Shown: positions 55,105 through 63,153, counted from the stretch's first letter. The stretch is DNA of 64,000 nt from Porticoccus sp041395745 (GCA_041395745.1 JAWKZV010000003.1:521229-585228), one strand, 5' to 3'. Notes: generated by a model not told the origin, from the sequence alone. A program made the numbers and translations.

Positions 55105-55830
55105 ATGGATAATCCCAACTTGGCCAACGAAGAGTTTGTGCCCATAATGGGCTCACTGTTCGAAAAACAATACAAGCACAAAAGAGAGGATCCCGAGTTG
55201 GCACCGGCACCGATTACCCCTCATATTCCGAACGTGGAAGAATTTCTTTCACACTGTCACCGACGCAAGTACTCCGCCAAAAGTACCATCATCTACGCTG
55301 GCGACGAAGGAGATACTCTCTCCTATATTGTCAAAGGTTCAGTCACCGTACTGATCGAGGATGACGACGGCAGAGAGATGATCGTCGCCTACCTGAATGA
55401 AGGTGATTTTTTTGGCGAAATGGGCTTGTTCAAGCAGCGCGATCGCAGCGCCTGGATTCGCGCCAAAACCGAGTGCGAGGTCGGAGAGATCAGCTACAGC
55501 AAGTTTCAGGACCTGACCAAGGCTCATCCGGAATTTCTGTTCGCCATTGGAGTGCAGATGGCCAAACGCCTGCGCGATACCACCCGTAAGGTGGGCGACC
55601 TGGCGTTCCTGGACGTCACCGGTCGTGTGGCTCGCACCCTGCTGGACTTATGCAAGGAACCGGACGCCATGACTCACCCCGATGGCATGCAGATCAAAAT
55701 CACCCGCCAGGAAATCGGCCGCATCGTCGGCTGCTCCCGCGAGATGGTGGGCCGGGTATTGAAAACCCTGGAAGACCAGGAGCTGGTCTCCGTCAAGGGC
55801 AAAACCATGGTGGTGTTCGGCACCCGGTAA
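55105..55830 (+). CDS. crp: cAMP receptor protein family regulator (Crp/Vfr)
   Basis: 241 residues from ATG 55105, six bases after AGGAGG. The cNMP-binding domain has STIIYAGDEGDTLSYIVKGS and the cAMP-pocket GDFFGEMGLF...RSAWIRAKTECEV. The C-terminal HTH (ITRQEIGRIVGCSREMVGRV) is nearly identical to Pseudomonas Vfr. There is an extra N-terminal stretch of about 28 residues (MDNPNLANEEFVPIMGSLF...) compared with Vfr. An ATG at 55099 overlaps the ribosome-binding site and is less likely. Confidence 0.93.
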   Translation: MDNPNLANEEFVPIMGSLFEKQYKHKREDPELAPAPITPHIPNVEEFLSHCHRRKYSAKSTIIYAGDEGDTLSYIVKGSVTVLIEDDDGREMIVAYLNEGDFFGEMGLFKQRDRSAWIRAKTECEVGEISYSKFQDLTKAHPEFLFAIGVQMAKRLRDTTRKVGDLAFLDVTGRVARTLLDLCKEPDAMTHPDGMQIKITRQEIGRIVGCSREMVGRVLKTLEDQELVSVKGKTMVVFGTR

Positions 55831-55854
55831 TGCACCTTCCTCGTAAAAAGGTGC

Positions 55855-55880
55855 AAAAGGCCTCTGACGAGGCCTTTTTT
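55855..55880 (+). terminator. Intrinsic terminator after crp
   Basis: Stem aaaaggcctc / gaggcctttt, loop tgac, with extra T. Directly upstream lies another perfect hairpin, tgcacctt (55831-55838) / aaggtgca (55848-55855). Confidence 0.9.
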
Positions 55881-55950
55881 ATGTCCGTCTGCAATTGAGT
55901 CCGAGCTATAACGTTTCTATCATCACCCTAAACACCACGGAGGTGCAGTC

Positions 55951-56370
55951 ATGCAGGACGTCAGTTATCCCATCAGCGGTTCTTGCCAATGCGGCCTGAT
56001 CACCTATGAACTACTGGAACCCCCACTGCGGGTGATAGCCTGCCACTGTCGAGAATGTCAGAAGCTCTCTACCAGTGCCTTCAGCCTGACCGCCATGGTG
56101 AAAGTAGAGTCCATTCGTTTCAACGGCCCGCTCAAGCACTGGGAAAGAATGGCAGATAGCGGCAATGTCAACAGCGCAGAATTCTGCCCTGAGTGCGGCA
56201 ATCGCATCTTTCACTACAACCCCGCACAGCCGGAAATCATCAAACTGAAGCCGAGCACTCTGGCAGACACCCGCATCATCCAGCCCACACTGCACGTCTG
56301 GGTCAGCGAAAAACAGGACTGGTTCGAAATCCCGGAAGGCGTGGAACAGCATCCGACACAGCCCTGGTAG
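55951..56370 (+). CDS. GFA-family zinc protein
   Basis: 139 residues of the Gfa/CENP-V family. The zinc ligands are SCQCG near the N-terminus, CHCRECQ in the middle and CPECG later; NRIFHYNP is also typical. Relatives are named glutathione-dependent formaldehyde-activating enzymes, but most members have no proven activity. It is preceded by its own GGAGGTG site. Confidence 0.9.
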   Translation: MQDVSYPISGSCQCGLITYELLEPPLRVIACHCRECQKLSTSAFSLTAMVKVESIRFNGPLKHWERMADSGNVNSAEFCPECGNRIFHYNPAQPEIIKLKPSTLADTRIIQPTLHVWVSEKQDWFEIPEGVEQHPTQPW

Positions 56371-56395
56371 GGGCACGCCAATCTACCACTACCCA

Positions 56396-56424
56396 TAAAA
56401 AAGCCCCGCAGAAGCGGGGCTCTC
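56396..56424 (-). terminator. Terminator of the trpGDC operon (minus strand)
   Basis: Stem agccccgc / gcggggct with loop agaa. Read on the minus strand it is followed by six T, whereas on the plus strand the tail is ctct. It therefore best terminates leftward transcription from trpC, 158 bases upstream. Confidence 0.75.
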
Positions 56425-56581
56425 TATGAAATCAAATCCTGGCAACCGGATTGGCTATTTGAGAAAAGCGTTTGCGAGGCAGCCCGCTCAAGGCAAAAAT
56501 CAGCGAGATGGGAGAGCTTATTTGCAATAAGTGACCGAATTGAGCCGATTTTTAACACCGAGCGGGCAACACAGCTAGCTT

Positions 56582-57388
56582 TTAGTTGAACATTTCCAGC
56601 AGCTTGAGACCGGGCTCTTCGGCCCGCATAAAAGTTTCACCCACTAGGAAGGCGTTAACATTGTGTCCGCGCATGGCGGCCACATCATCAATGGTCAGGA
56701 TGCCGCTCTCTGTCACCACGATGCGATCATCGGGGATTTTATTCAGCAGCCCGAAAGTCGTGTCGAGAGTGGTGTTGAAGGTGTTCAGATCCCGGTTATT
56801 GATACCAATCATCGGATTGTCTATCAGCAGGGCGCGATCCAGTTCGTCCTCGTTGTGCACCTCAATCAGCACATCCAGCCCCAACTCCCTGGCCGTATCG
56901 TGCAGACCTTCCAGTTCGAACTGCCCCATGGCCGCCACAATCAACAGAATGCAGTCAGCGCCCAGCACATAGGATTCATACACCTGGTAGGCGTCCATGA
57001 TGAAGTCCTTGCGCAACACCGGCAGGCGAGTCGCCTCCCGTGCCATTTTCAGATACTCATCAGAGCCCAGGAAGAACTCCTCTTCGGTCAGCACAGAAAG
57101 GCAGGCCGCACCGCCCTTCTCATAACTACGCGCGATGCTCACCGGATCAAAGTCCTCGCGAATGATCCCTTTGCTGGGAGAGGCTTTTTTGACTTCGGCA
57201 ATGACCGCCGCCAAGCCCTGATCTATCTTGAACTGCAGGGCCGAGGCAAAACCACGGATTTCGCGGGGCTCCTGGCACCGCTCCTTCAGTTCCTCCAGGG
57301 AAACTTGCTGACTGCGGCGGGCCACTTCTTCCGCCTTGCGATCGAGAATTTTTGTGAGCACAGTGGGCTGATTCATTACGGAATTCAT
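56582..57388 (-). CDS. trpC: Indole-3-glycerol phosphate synthase
   Basis: (beta/alpha)8 barrel of 268 residues. It has the catalytic lysines in AEVKKASPSKG and LRKDFIMDAYQV, plus GINNRDLNTF and VTESGI. It is monofunctional (not fused to TrpF). It overlaps trpD by four bases (ATGA), which fixes the start at 57388. Confidence 0.96.
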   Translation of the reverse strand: MNSVMNQPTVLTKILDRKAEEVARRSQQVSLEELKERCQEPREIRGFASALQFKIDQGLAAVIAEVKKASPSKGIIREDFDPVSIARSYEKGGAACLSVLTEEEFFLGSDEYLKMAREATRLPVLRKDFIMDAYQVYESYVLGADCILLIVAAMGQFELEGLHDTARELGLDVLIEVHNEDELDRALLIDNPMIGINNRDLNTFNTTLDTTFGLLNKIPDDRIVVTESGILTIDDVAAMRGHNVNAFLVGETFMRAEEPGLKLLEMFN

Positions 57389-58422
57389 CTTCTTTCGTCC
57401 AATTCTTTCAGGCAGCGGGTAAATGCTGCCAGATCATCTATCTTGGCTTTGGCCAGGCCACTACCAATCGCATCCTGAGCCAGGCTAACACCTTCCTCCA
57501 GGCTGGCAGCGATCCCCGCCGCATACAGTGCCGCACCGGCATTGAGCGCCACCATATCGGAAGCGCTGCCACCATCTTTGGACAACGCCCGCTTCACCAT
57601 GACCAGGCTCTCTGATGCGTCGGCCACCCGCAAGTCCTGGAGATCGCCTCTAACAAACCCGAAATTCTCAGGCGCTACAACGTATTCGCTGATCTCACCA
57701 TTGCGCAGCTCGGCGACCCAGGTCTCCGAGGCGATGCTGATCTCATCCAGACCATCAGCTGAATGCACCACCAGCACATGGTTAGCACCCAATTCGCGCA
57801 TCACTTCCGCCACCGGACGCAGCCAGCGGCGGTCGTACACTCCCAGCAGCATATTGGGCACCCGCGCGGGATTGGTCAGCGGGCCCAGCAGGTTGAATAC
57901 CGTGCGCGCCCCCAGCTCCCGGCGCGGGCCGATGGCATGTTTCATGGCGCTGTGGTGATTCACCGCGAACATGAAACCGACACCAACTTCCCCGACACAG
58001 AGCGCCACCTGCGATGGTGACAGATCCAGGCGAACACCGGCGGCTTCCAGCAGATCCGCGCTACCACTTTTGCTGCTGACGGAGCGATTGCCGTGCTTGG
58101 CCACCTGGGCACCGGCAGCGGCCGCCACAAAGGTGCTGGCGGTGGACACATTGAACAGGCCAGAGCTGTCTCCGCCGGTTCCCACAATGTCCACCAGATA
58201 CTCACCGCCGACTTCCACCGGCGCCGCCAGCTCGCGCATCACCTGGGCTGCGGCGGTTATCTCCGCTACCGTTTCGCCCTTCATGCGCAGACCCACCAGA
58301 AAGCCGCCGATTTGGGCATCGGTCGCAGCTCCGGTCATGATCTGCTGCATCACTTCGCGCATCTCGGCAATAGTCAGATCGCGTCGTTCGAGCACAGCGG
58401 CTATGGCCTGTTGAATATCCAT
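57385..58422 (-). CDS. trpD: Anthranilate phosphoribosyltransferase
   Basis: 345 residues. The PRPP-binding VGTGGDSSGLFNVSTAS is present, as are KHGNRSVSSKSGSADLLEA and HHSAMKHAIGPRRELGARTV. It is the second gene of trpGDC, six bases after trpG. Confidence 0.96.
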   Translation of the reverse strand: MDIQQAIAAVLERRDLTIAEMREVMQQIMTGAATDAQIGGFLVGLRMKGETVAEITAAAQVMRELAAPVEVGGEYLVDIVGTGGDSSGLFNVSTASTFVAAAAGAQVAKHGNRSVSSKSGSADLLEAAGVRLDLSPSQVALCVGEVGVGFMFAVNHHSAMKHAIGPRRELGARTVFNLLGPLTNPARVPNMLLGVYDRRWLRPVAEVMRELGANHVLVVHSADGLDEISIASETWVAELRNGEISEYVVAPENFGFVRGDLQDLRVADASESLVMVKRALSKDGGSASDMVALNAGAALYAAGIAASLEEGVSLAQDAIGSGLAKAKIDDLAAFTRCLKELDERR

Positions 58423-58428
58423 CGTCGC

Positions 58429-59007
58429 TCAACCCTTCAAAAAATTGGCCAGCAGGTCGTGACCGTGCTCGGTGAGAATGGATTCCGGATGGAACTGCAC
58501 TCCCTCAATGGCAAACTCCTTGTGGCGCAGGCCCATGATCTCATCCACCTCACCCTGTTCATTCTGGGTCCAGGCAGTAATCTCGAAACAATCCGGCAGC
58601 GTTTCACGCTTCACCACCAGCGAGTGGTAGCGGGTCGCCTCGAAGGGGTTGGACAGGCCGCGGAAAACCCCGGTGTTGGCGTGGTAGATCAGCGAGGTCT
58701 TGCCATGCATCACCTGGCGGGCGCGAACCACGTCGGCACCAAAAGCCTGACCGATACTCTGGTGTCCCAAGCAGATACCCAACATCGGAATCTTGCCGGC
58801 AAAGATTTTTATCAATGGCACCGAGATGCCAGCCTCATTGGGCGTGCACGGGCCGGGGGAAATGACAATTTTCTCCGGCGCCAGCTCTGCCACCTGCTCC
58901 AGGGTGATTTCATCGTTGCGCACCACTTTTACGTCGGCGTGCAATTCACCCAGGTACTGGACCACGTTGTAGGTAAAGGAGTCGTAGTTATCAATCATTA
59001 ATAGCAT
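58429..59007 (-). CDS. trpG: Anthranilate synthase glutamine amidotransferase subunit
   Basis: 192 residues, class I amidotransferase. It has MLLMIDNYDSFTYNVVQYLG, the oxyanion GPCTPNEAG, the catalytic Cys in GICLGHQSIGQAF and the His/Glu in GVQFHPESI. AAGGT lies upstream of ATG 59007. It is the first gene of the operon. The DNA immediately upstream changes to AT-rich element DNA, so the original promoter region and trpE are displaced. Confidence 0.96.
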   Translation of the reverse strand: MLLMIDNYDSFTYNVVQYLGELHADVKVVRNDEITLEQVAELAPEKIVISPGPCTPNEAGISVPLIKIFAGKIPMLGICLGHQSIGQAFGADVVRARQVMHGKTSLIYHANTGVFRGLSNPFEATRYHSLVVKRETLPDCFEITAWTQNEQGEVDEIMGLRHKEFAIEGVQFHPESILTEHGHDLLANFLKG

Positions 59008-59059
59008 ACGGGCATTACCTTATTGTTTTAATTGCAAATTTTATCAAAGCGATGGTAAC

Positions 59060-59083
59060 CATACCCGCATTCATACCCGCAAT
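59060..59083 (+). repeat. Direct 12-bp repeats near the trpG-element junction
   Basis: Two tandem units, catacccgcatt and catacccgcaat, lie 53 bases upstream of trpG in the 194-base gap to the repressor gene. They could be integrase arm sites, an operator or chance. The rest of this gap holds no gene, only AT-rich DNA (ttacacacatatcaattaaa). Confidence 0.4.
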
Positions 59084-59201
59084 TTCAATCACTGCTTATT
59101 TACACACATATCAATTAAAATTTAAAAACCGGAGTCCAACATTGAGCTACAACCGGTTCGCTCAGAATCCGAGCTCAAGGACAAAACTTACTAGGGCCAT
59201 A

Positions 59202-59849
59202 CTACCAGAAATCGATGATAGCTTGTCGTACTACACCGATGATGGTGCAGTTGCCGTTGATCGGTATTGCAGGGTATTGCGGGTTCAAAGGTTTTAGATA
59301 CTTCTGTTCACCATCAATAACCAACTGCTTAAAGGTTGCTTCTTTCGAATCATCCAAACGCGCAACAACCAATGAACCTGAAGAGTAAGGTAACTCAGGA
59401 TCAACAACGATCACTGCCCCCTCAGGTATGGATTTTTTTCCGCTTGGATTTTCCATACTGTCGCCTTTTACGCGAAGTGCGAAACAACCCTCATGTGCTT
59501 TCCCAGTGACTTCACGCCACTCCTCAGCATCTTCATGGGCAAATCCCTCCGCTATTTCAGTCCAATCACCGGCCTGAACCCAGTTAATGAGAGGAATTCT
59601 TCCCTTAATATCAGGCCCGACTTCTACATTACCGACCCCCAAGCCAATCTCGCCATCACCTGTGGCGAGCCAATGAGCATTCACGCGAAGCGCCTCCGCG
59701 ATCTGCATGGTGTAACGAGACCTAGCCGATTTACCAGAGCAAATCTGGCTGATCGACTGCTGTTTGATACCAATGCGACGAGCCAACTCAGACTGAGTTA
59801 CCCCAGTAAGCTGCAAGGCATGGTTTAGTCGTTCGGATAAAGTTTTCAT
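59202..59849 (-). CDS. setR: S24-family CI-like repressor (SetR-like)
   Basis: 215 residues. The N-terminal HTH_XRE (TQSELARRIGIKQQSISQIC, 18-37) is followed by a LexA/CI-type autoprotease. The cleavage Ala93-Gly94 lies in WVQAGDW, catalytic Ser131 in KGDSMENP, and Lys174 in EATFKQL. It should hold the element silent until RecA-stimulated self-cleavage after DNA damage. The length and position at the element's end match SetR of SXT/R391. The likely promoter places the transcript start within a few bases of ATG 59849, a leaderless arrangement like lambda PRM-cI. Confidence 0.9.
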   Translation of the reverse strand: MKTLSERLNHALQLTGVTQSELARRIGIKQQSISQICSGKSARSRYTMQIAEALRVNAHWLATGDGEIGLGVGNVEVGPDIKGRIPLINWVQAGDWTEIAEGFAHEDAEEWREVTGKAHEGCFALRVKGDSMENPSGKKSIPEGAVIVVDPELPYSSGSLVVARLDDSKEATFKQLVIDGEQKYLKPLNPQYPAIPINGNCTIIGVVRQAIIDFW

Positions 59850-59857
59850 AAGCCCGC

Positions 59858-59886
59858 ATTCTACAAATAAAACTGTAGTCTTTCAA
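59858..59886 (-). promoter_or_regulatory. Candidate setR promoter overlapping operator 1
   Basis: On the minus strand TTGAAA (59886-59881), exactly 17 bases, then TAGAAT (59863-59858). The start would fall about seven bases on, at or next to the repressor ATG at 59849. Operator ctacaaataaaactgtag (59861-59878) covers the -10 side. Confidence 0.6.
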
Positions 59887-59957
59887 CAATTTTAACTGTT
59901 GACTTATCTACAGTTTAAACTGTAACATTCAATCTTGTAACAGTTATTATTGTAACA
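59861..59957. promoter_or_regulatory. Four-operator cluster between repressor and Cro-like genes
   Basis: Four related, roughly palindromic 16-20 bp sites are spaced about 23-27 bp apart: ctacaaataaaactgtag (59861-59878), caacaattttaactgttg (59884-59901), the perfect palindrome tacagtttaaactgta (59909-59924), and gtaacagttattattgtaac (59937-59956). They share an ACAGTT-like half site. SetR/CroS systems likewise use several operators in this position. Confidence 0.7.
59899..59928 (+). promoter_or_regulatory. Candidate promoter of the cro-like early operon
   Basis: TTGACT (59899-59904), 18-base spacer, TAACAT (59923-59928). The perfect operator palindrome 59909-59924 lies in the spacer, so repressor binding would block RNA polymerase. 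The cro-like ATG is 39 bases downstream, behind AGGAGA. Confidence 0.5.
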
Positions 59958-59966
59958 GGAGACGGT

Positions 59967-60218
59967 ATGGAAGTGTTCAACACGACACAAAAACATCTCC
60001 GCCGTGCCATTGACTTGGTCGGCGGGCAATCAGCATTAGCAAGAGCCATCAACTCAAAACAGCAAAACGTCTGGTTTTGGTTGAATAAATCAGGGCGTGT
60101 TCCCGCTGAATTCGTTTTACCCATCGAACAAGCTACGCAAGGACAGGTAACCCGATCTCAGTTAAGACCGGACATCTATCCCGAATGCCCAAGCGAGCTG
60201 AAAGCCAGTAACCAGTAG
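59967..60218 (+). CDS. Cro-like HTH protein (CroS/YdaS type)
   Basis: 83 residues, starting at ATG 59967 after AGGAGA. It holds a single helix-turn-helix (AIDLVGGQSALARAINSKQQ...NVWFWLNKSGRVP) of the YdaS/Cro kind with little else. It is divergent from the S24 repressor across the four operators. By analogy with lambda and SXT it would bind the same operators and shut off the repressor after induction. Confidence 0.82.
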   Translation: MEVFNTTQKHLRRAIDLVGGQSALARAINSKQQNVWFWLNKSGRVPAEFVLPIEQATQGQVTRSQLRPDIYPECPSELKASNQ

Positions 60219-60273
60219 GATTAAGGGCAAATAATGGTCAGCATTTTACGTAAACACAAAAGCGAGTTCCTCC

Positions 60274-61143
60274 ATGCGTGATTATGGCAAGGTCTATACC
60301 CGCTTTTGGCTAAAGCAAAATGTTTTGTCCTGGAGTGACTCAGCGAAGTTGCTAGGACTGTATTTGCTTACATGCCCACATTGTAATTTGCTTGGCTGCT
60401 TTCGACTGCCGATTGGTTACGTTGCTTCTGACTTGAACTGGGATGAGCAACAGGTTGCCAAGACGTTAAGTGAGTTAGAACAAGATCAGTTCCTGATTCG
60501 TTGCGAGGCATCTGGTTGGACTTTGATTCGAAGCTTTCTGAAGCACAACCCAATCGAAAACCCAAACCAAGGTAAGGCAGCCTTTCGGTTGCTTAAAGAT
60601 GTACCTGCCGACTTCATTGGTATGGCATCGCTTTTGAAATCTCTTGCCGCTTTTCAAGCTCGGCTACCAGAAGAGTTTTCATCATTGTTTATGCCTGATG
60701 GCAACCCGGTAAGGGACTCTCAACGGTCGGATGACTCTGAGAGAAGCAATAAACCAACAGTTAAAACTGTTGACCACATACAGTTTGAAGACTTCTGGGA
60801 TGTACAAATACGCAAAGAAAAAAAAGCGAAAGCCAAAGAAGAATGGCTACGCATGGGCCTCAATGAAGACCATGAACTCGCCTTGGAAGTGCTAACACGC
60901 TGGAAAGAGCAACGAGACAACCGATTACAGTATCAAGATCGGACTAAGACCCCTATGCCACATAACTGGCTTTTAAACCGGCAATGGGAAGACGAGTACG
61001 TTCGCATTGATGAAGTACAGCAATCATCGACGAGCCTAAAGGGCAGCAATCACCAATTGAATATTGAAGAAAGCAATCGCCGCATTGCTGAAAGCTGGGC
61101 CGGACCGGGTATTCGGGAGGTTCGTTCAAGTGCAGGAGGTTGA
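60274..61143 (+). CDS. Phage O-like replication/HTH protein of the element
   Basis: 289 residues. The N-terminal half resembles the winged-helix region of phage replication proteins and their conserved relatives (YTRFWLKQN...AKLLGLYLLTCPHCNLLGCFRL). The middle is basic and charged, and the C-terminal part (FEDFWDVQIRKEKKAKAKEEW...NWLLNRQWEDEY) recurs in phage replication initiators. No ATPase motif is seen. It starts at ATG 60274 with a weak ribosome-binding site. Function is inferred from resemblance only. Confidence 0.6.
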   Translation: MRDYGKVYTRFWLKQNVLSWSDSAKLLGLYLLTCPHCNLLGCFRLPIGYVASDLNWDEQQVAKTLSELEQDQFLIRCEASGWTLIRSFLKHNPIENPNQGKAAFRLLKDVPADFIGMASLLKSLAAFQARLPEEFSSLFMPDGNPVRDSQRSDDSERSNKPTVKTVDHIQFEDFWDVQIRKEKKAKAKEEWLRMGLNEDHELALEVLTRWKEQRDNRLQYQDRTKTPMPHNWLLNRQWEDEYVRIDEVQQSSTSLKGSNHQLNIEESNRRIAESWAGPGIREVRSSAGG

Positions 61144-61792
61144 TAAACGCGAGTTTGCTGAAGTTTGGGGAGCTGCTTGGGCCATGTATGGCAAAAGCGT
61201 ATCACCACAATTGCTATCCATCGCATTTGAAGCCCTTCGTGCTTATAGCATTGAAGAAGTGCGAATCGGTCTGACTCGGCATATTCAATCACCGGATACT
61301 GGGCAATTTTTTCCAAAGCCCGCTGACGTCATCAAGCATATCGACGGCAACTCGGGCTCAAGAGCCATGGTTGCTTGGAACAAAGTTGACAAGGCTGTTC
61401 GTCAGGTTGGCGCTTGGACATCAGTGATGTTTGACGATGCGCTTATCCACCGCGTGATTTCAGATATGGGTGGATGGGTTGAACTCTGCAAGGTTGATGA
61501 CAGGGAATACCCCTTTAAGCAAAAAGAGTTTTTAACACGCTACCAGGCTTACTTGCTACGGGACGAAGTGGGTGAATACCCAAGGCTATTACAGGGTATT
61601 GCAGACCATCAGAACCAGCAAAAAGGATTTGATATGCAAGCGCCTGTTGCCGTAGGCGACTGGTCAAAAGCGGCACAAGTTTATACGAGAGGCATCGCCG
61701 ACTTTAGCGCAGTGCCATTAAAAAGAATAAGCCCGAAAGCCATTCAGGCGCTTCTCGGAAATCAATTAGAGGACAAAAATGAAAACGATTAA
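61130..61792 (+). CDS. DUF6475-like protein of the element
   Basis: 220 residues from GTG 61130 (GGGAGG nine bases upstream); an in-frame TTG at 61064 is possible. It overlaps the previous gene by 14 bases. The sequence MQEVDKREFAEVWGAAWAMYG with FPKPADVIKHI and VMFDDALIHRVISDMGGW resembles replisome-associated phage proteins annotated DUF6475 (helicase-loader-like organisation). No enzyme motif was found. It probably works with the preceding replication-like protein. Confidence 0.6.
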   Translation: MQEVDKREFAEVWGAAWAMYGKSVSPQLLSIAFEALRAYSIEEVRIGLTRHIQSPDTGQFFPKPADVIKHIDGNSGSRAMVAWNKVDKAVRQVGAWTSVMFDDALIHRVISDMGGWVELCKVDDREYPFKQKEFLTRYQAYLLRDEVGEYPRLLQGIADHQNQQKGFDMQAPVAVGDWSKAAQVYTRGIADFSAVPLKRISPKAIQALLGNQLEDKNEND

Positions 61793-62327
61793 AGCAAAAA
61801 CCATTGCCCTAGTGATAGCCATGTCCGCAAGCACTTCAGTCTATGCGTTTCCGGGCTATCAGTGGGAAAAAGCAGCACAAAGTGTTGGTATTGATCCAGT
61901 CATGCTCTACGCCGTTGCCTTGGCTGAGTCGGCCTCACATCGAGGTCTTAACATGACCAGTCCATGGCCATACGCAATTCGCAATGGTTCAAATGCAACC
62001 TACGCCAAATCTAAGACAGAAGCGGAGCAACTGTTAAACCAAGCACTGCAAGAGAGTGAAAAATACCAGCTCGATATTGGCCTAATGCAAATCAATTTGC
62101 ATTGGCATGGGCATCGGGTGAGCTCAGCGGCGGAACTGCTAGACCCCATCACCAACCTTACCGTCGGCTCCAGTATTTTGGCCGAAGCAATCAAGTCTTC
62201 ACCTAACGATTTAGAGCTTGGCATAGGCCGCTATCACAGTTGGAACGAAGAGCGTGCACGCTGGTATGGGCAAAGAGTGCTTTCTATTTATCGCAATATT
62301 TTACATGAACTGGAGGTCCGTCAATGA
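61779..62327 (+). CDS. Lytic transglycosylase (SLT family) of the element
   Basis: 182 residues with a signal peptide (cut after VYA, about residue 23) and an SLT-like fold. The catalytic Glu is probably Glu50 in AVALAESASH; IGLMQIN and the C-terminal YHSWNEERARWYG follow. It opens peptidoglycan for a conjugation channel in comparable elements. It overlaps the upstream gene by 14 bases and the FlhD-like gene by four. SXT/R391 elements carry a transglycosylase at this position. Confidence 0.85.
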   Translation: MKTIKAKTIALVIAMSASTSVYAFPGYQWEKAAQSVGIDPVMLYAVALAESASHRGLNMTSPWPYAIRNGSNATYAKSKTEAEQLLNQALQESEKYQLDIGLMQINLHWHGHRVSSAAELLDPITNLTVGSSILAEAIKSSPNDLELGIGRYHSWNEERARWYGQRVLSIYRNILHELEVRQ

Positions 62328-62623
62328 CAACCAATCAACAAGACTTCTATCAATTAAACTTGGCGTACCTGCACGCAGCACGGGAATTGGCGCGCATTGA
62401 TCCGCAAGAGGCTGTCTTGCGCTTTGGACTTACACGCGATGTGGTTGATGCTCTGATTAATGCTGGTGTTGACGACCTGCAACGAGTGGCGACCTCATCA
62501 TTCATGCTGTTTCAACCAAGGGGTAACCAAAGCCAACTGATTGAGATGGTGAAGAGCAAAGGCACAGGTATCCCAAGAATCGCTTATTTATTATCAACCC
62601 TAAACAACAAGGGGGATGCATGA
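62324..62623 (+). CDS. setD: FlhD-family activator subunit (SetD/AcaD-like)
   Basis: 99 residues. The alignment with FlhD is visible in DFYQLNLAYLHAARELARID...AVLRFGLTRDVVDALI and FMLFQPRG. It starts in an ATGA overlap with the transglycosylase and overlaps the FlhC-like gene by four bases. In SXT/R391 and IncC plasmids SetCD/AcaCD activates conjugation genes; the same job is inferred here. Confidence 0.82.
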   Translation: MTTNQQDFYQLNLAYLHAARELARIDPQEAVLRFGLTRDVVDALINAGVDDLQRVATSSFMLFQPRGNQSQLIEMVKSKGTGIPRIAYLLSTLNNKGDA

Positions 62624-63153
62624 TTGATAACCTGTCCAAAAGTGAGCTGTTTACCCGAGCCTCGCTGCTTATTAAATACGGATTTCGAACAACCATTATC
62701 GCGCTCGATACAGGTTTGCCAATCCACATTATCAGAAGGCTCCACAAAGAAGTGACTGGCAAGTCACCTTGTCCTGGTCAATTGCCAGAATCTGATGCCA
62801 TCGTCAAAAGCAGAAGAGCATTAGTTGAAGGCTCCCTGCTTATGGCGCTTTATGTCAATATTGGTGGTGATAATGTCTACAAGCAATTAAATATCGATGC
62901 TTTGATGAAGGCTTACGATGCGTATTTGGTTGCAAGAAAAGAAGCAGATCTTCCAGCTGAGATCCCCTGGAAAAAACTGACCATCAATGAAGGTTGGGTT
63001 CTAGCTCGTGATTTAAGATCACAGCTAGCATCCTTACACCGGTGTCGATGCGGCAGTCTGTATTTGACGGTATCTCAACAGCGCATTCAGCTTAAATGTC
63101 CTGTGTGCGAGATTATGGCCGAGCAAACCACTAGAGCACTTTTTGAGAACTAA
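62620..63153 (+). CDS. setC: FlhC-family activator subunit (SetC/AcaC-like)
   Basis: 177 residues. The zinc-binding cysteines Cys142, Cys144, Cys160 and Cys163 correspond in spacing to FlhC Cys137/139/157/160. The N-terminal helix-rich DNA-binding part contains SLLIKYGFRTTIIALDTGL and HKEVTGKSPCPGQLPESD. Together with the FlhD-like protein it should form the master activator of element transfer. The two are coupled by a four-base overlap. Confidence 0.85.
   Translation: MIDNLSKSELFTRASLLIKYGFRTTIIALDTGLPIHIIRRLHKEVTGKSPCPGQLPESDAIVKSRRALVEGSLLMALYVNIGGDNVYKQLNIDALMKAYDAYLVARKEADLPAEIPWKKLTINEGWVLARDLRSQLASLHRCRCGSLYLTVSQQRIQLKCPVCEIMAEQTTRALFEN

Noticed and set aside
59052..59297. 81-codon plus-strand frame at the trpG-element junction
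   Set aside because: It overlaps the 3' end of the conserved repressor gene on the other strand and matches nothing known.
59909..59924. LexA SOS box in the switch region
   Set aside because: The palindrome reads ACAG-N8-inverted relative to CTGT-N8-ACAG and recurs as an operator series, fitting a phage-type repressor better than LexA.
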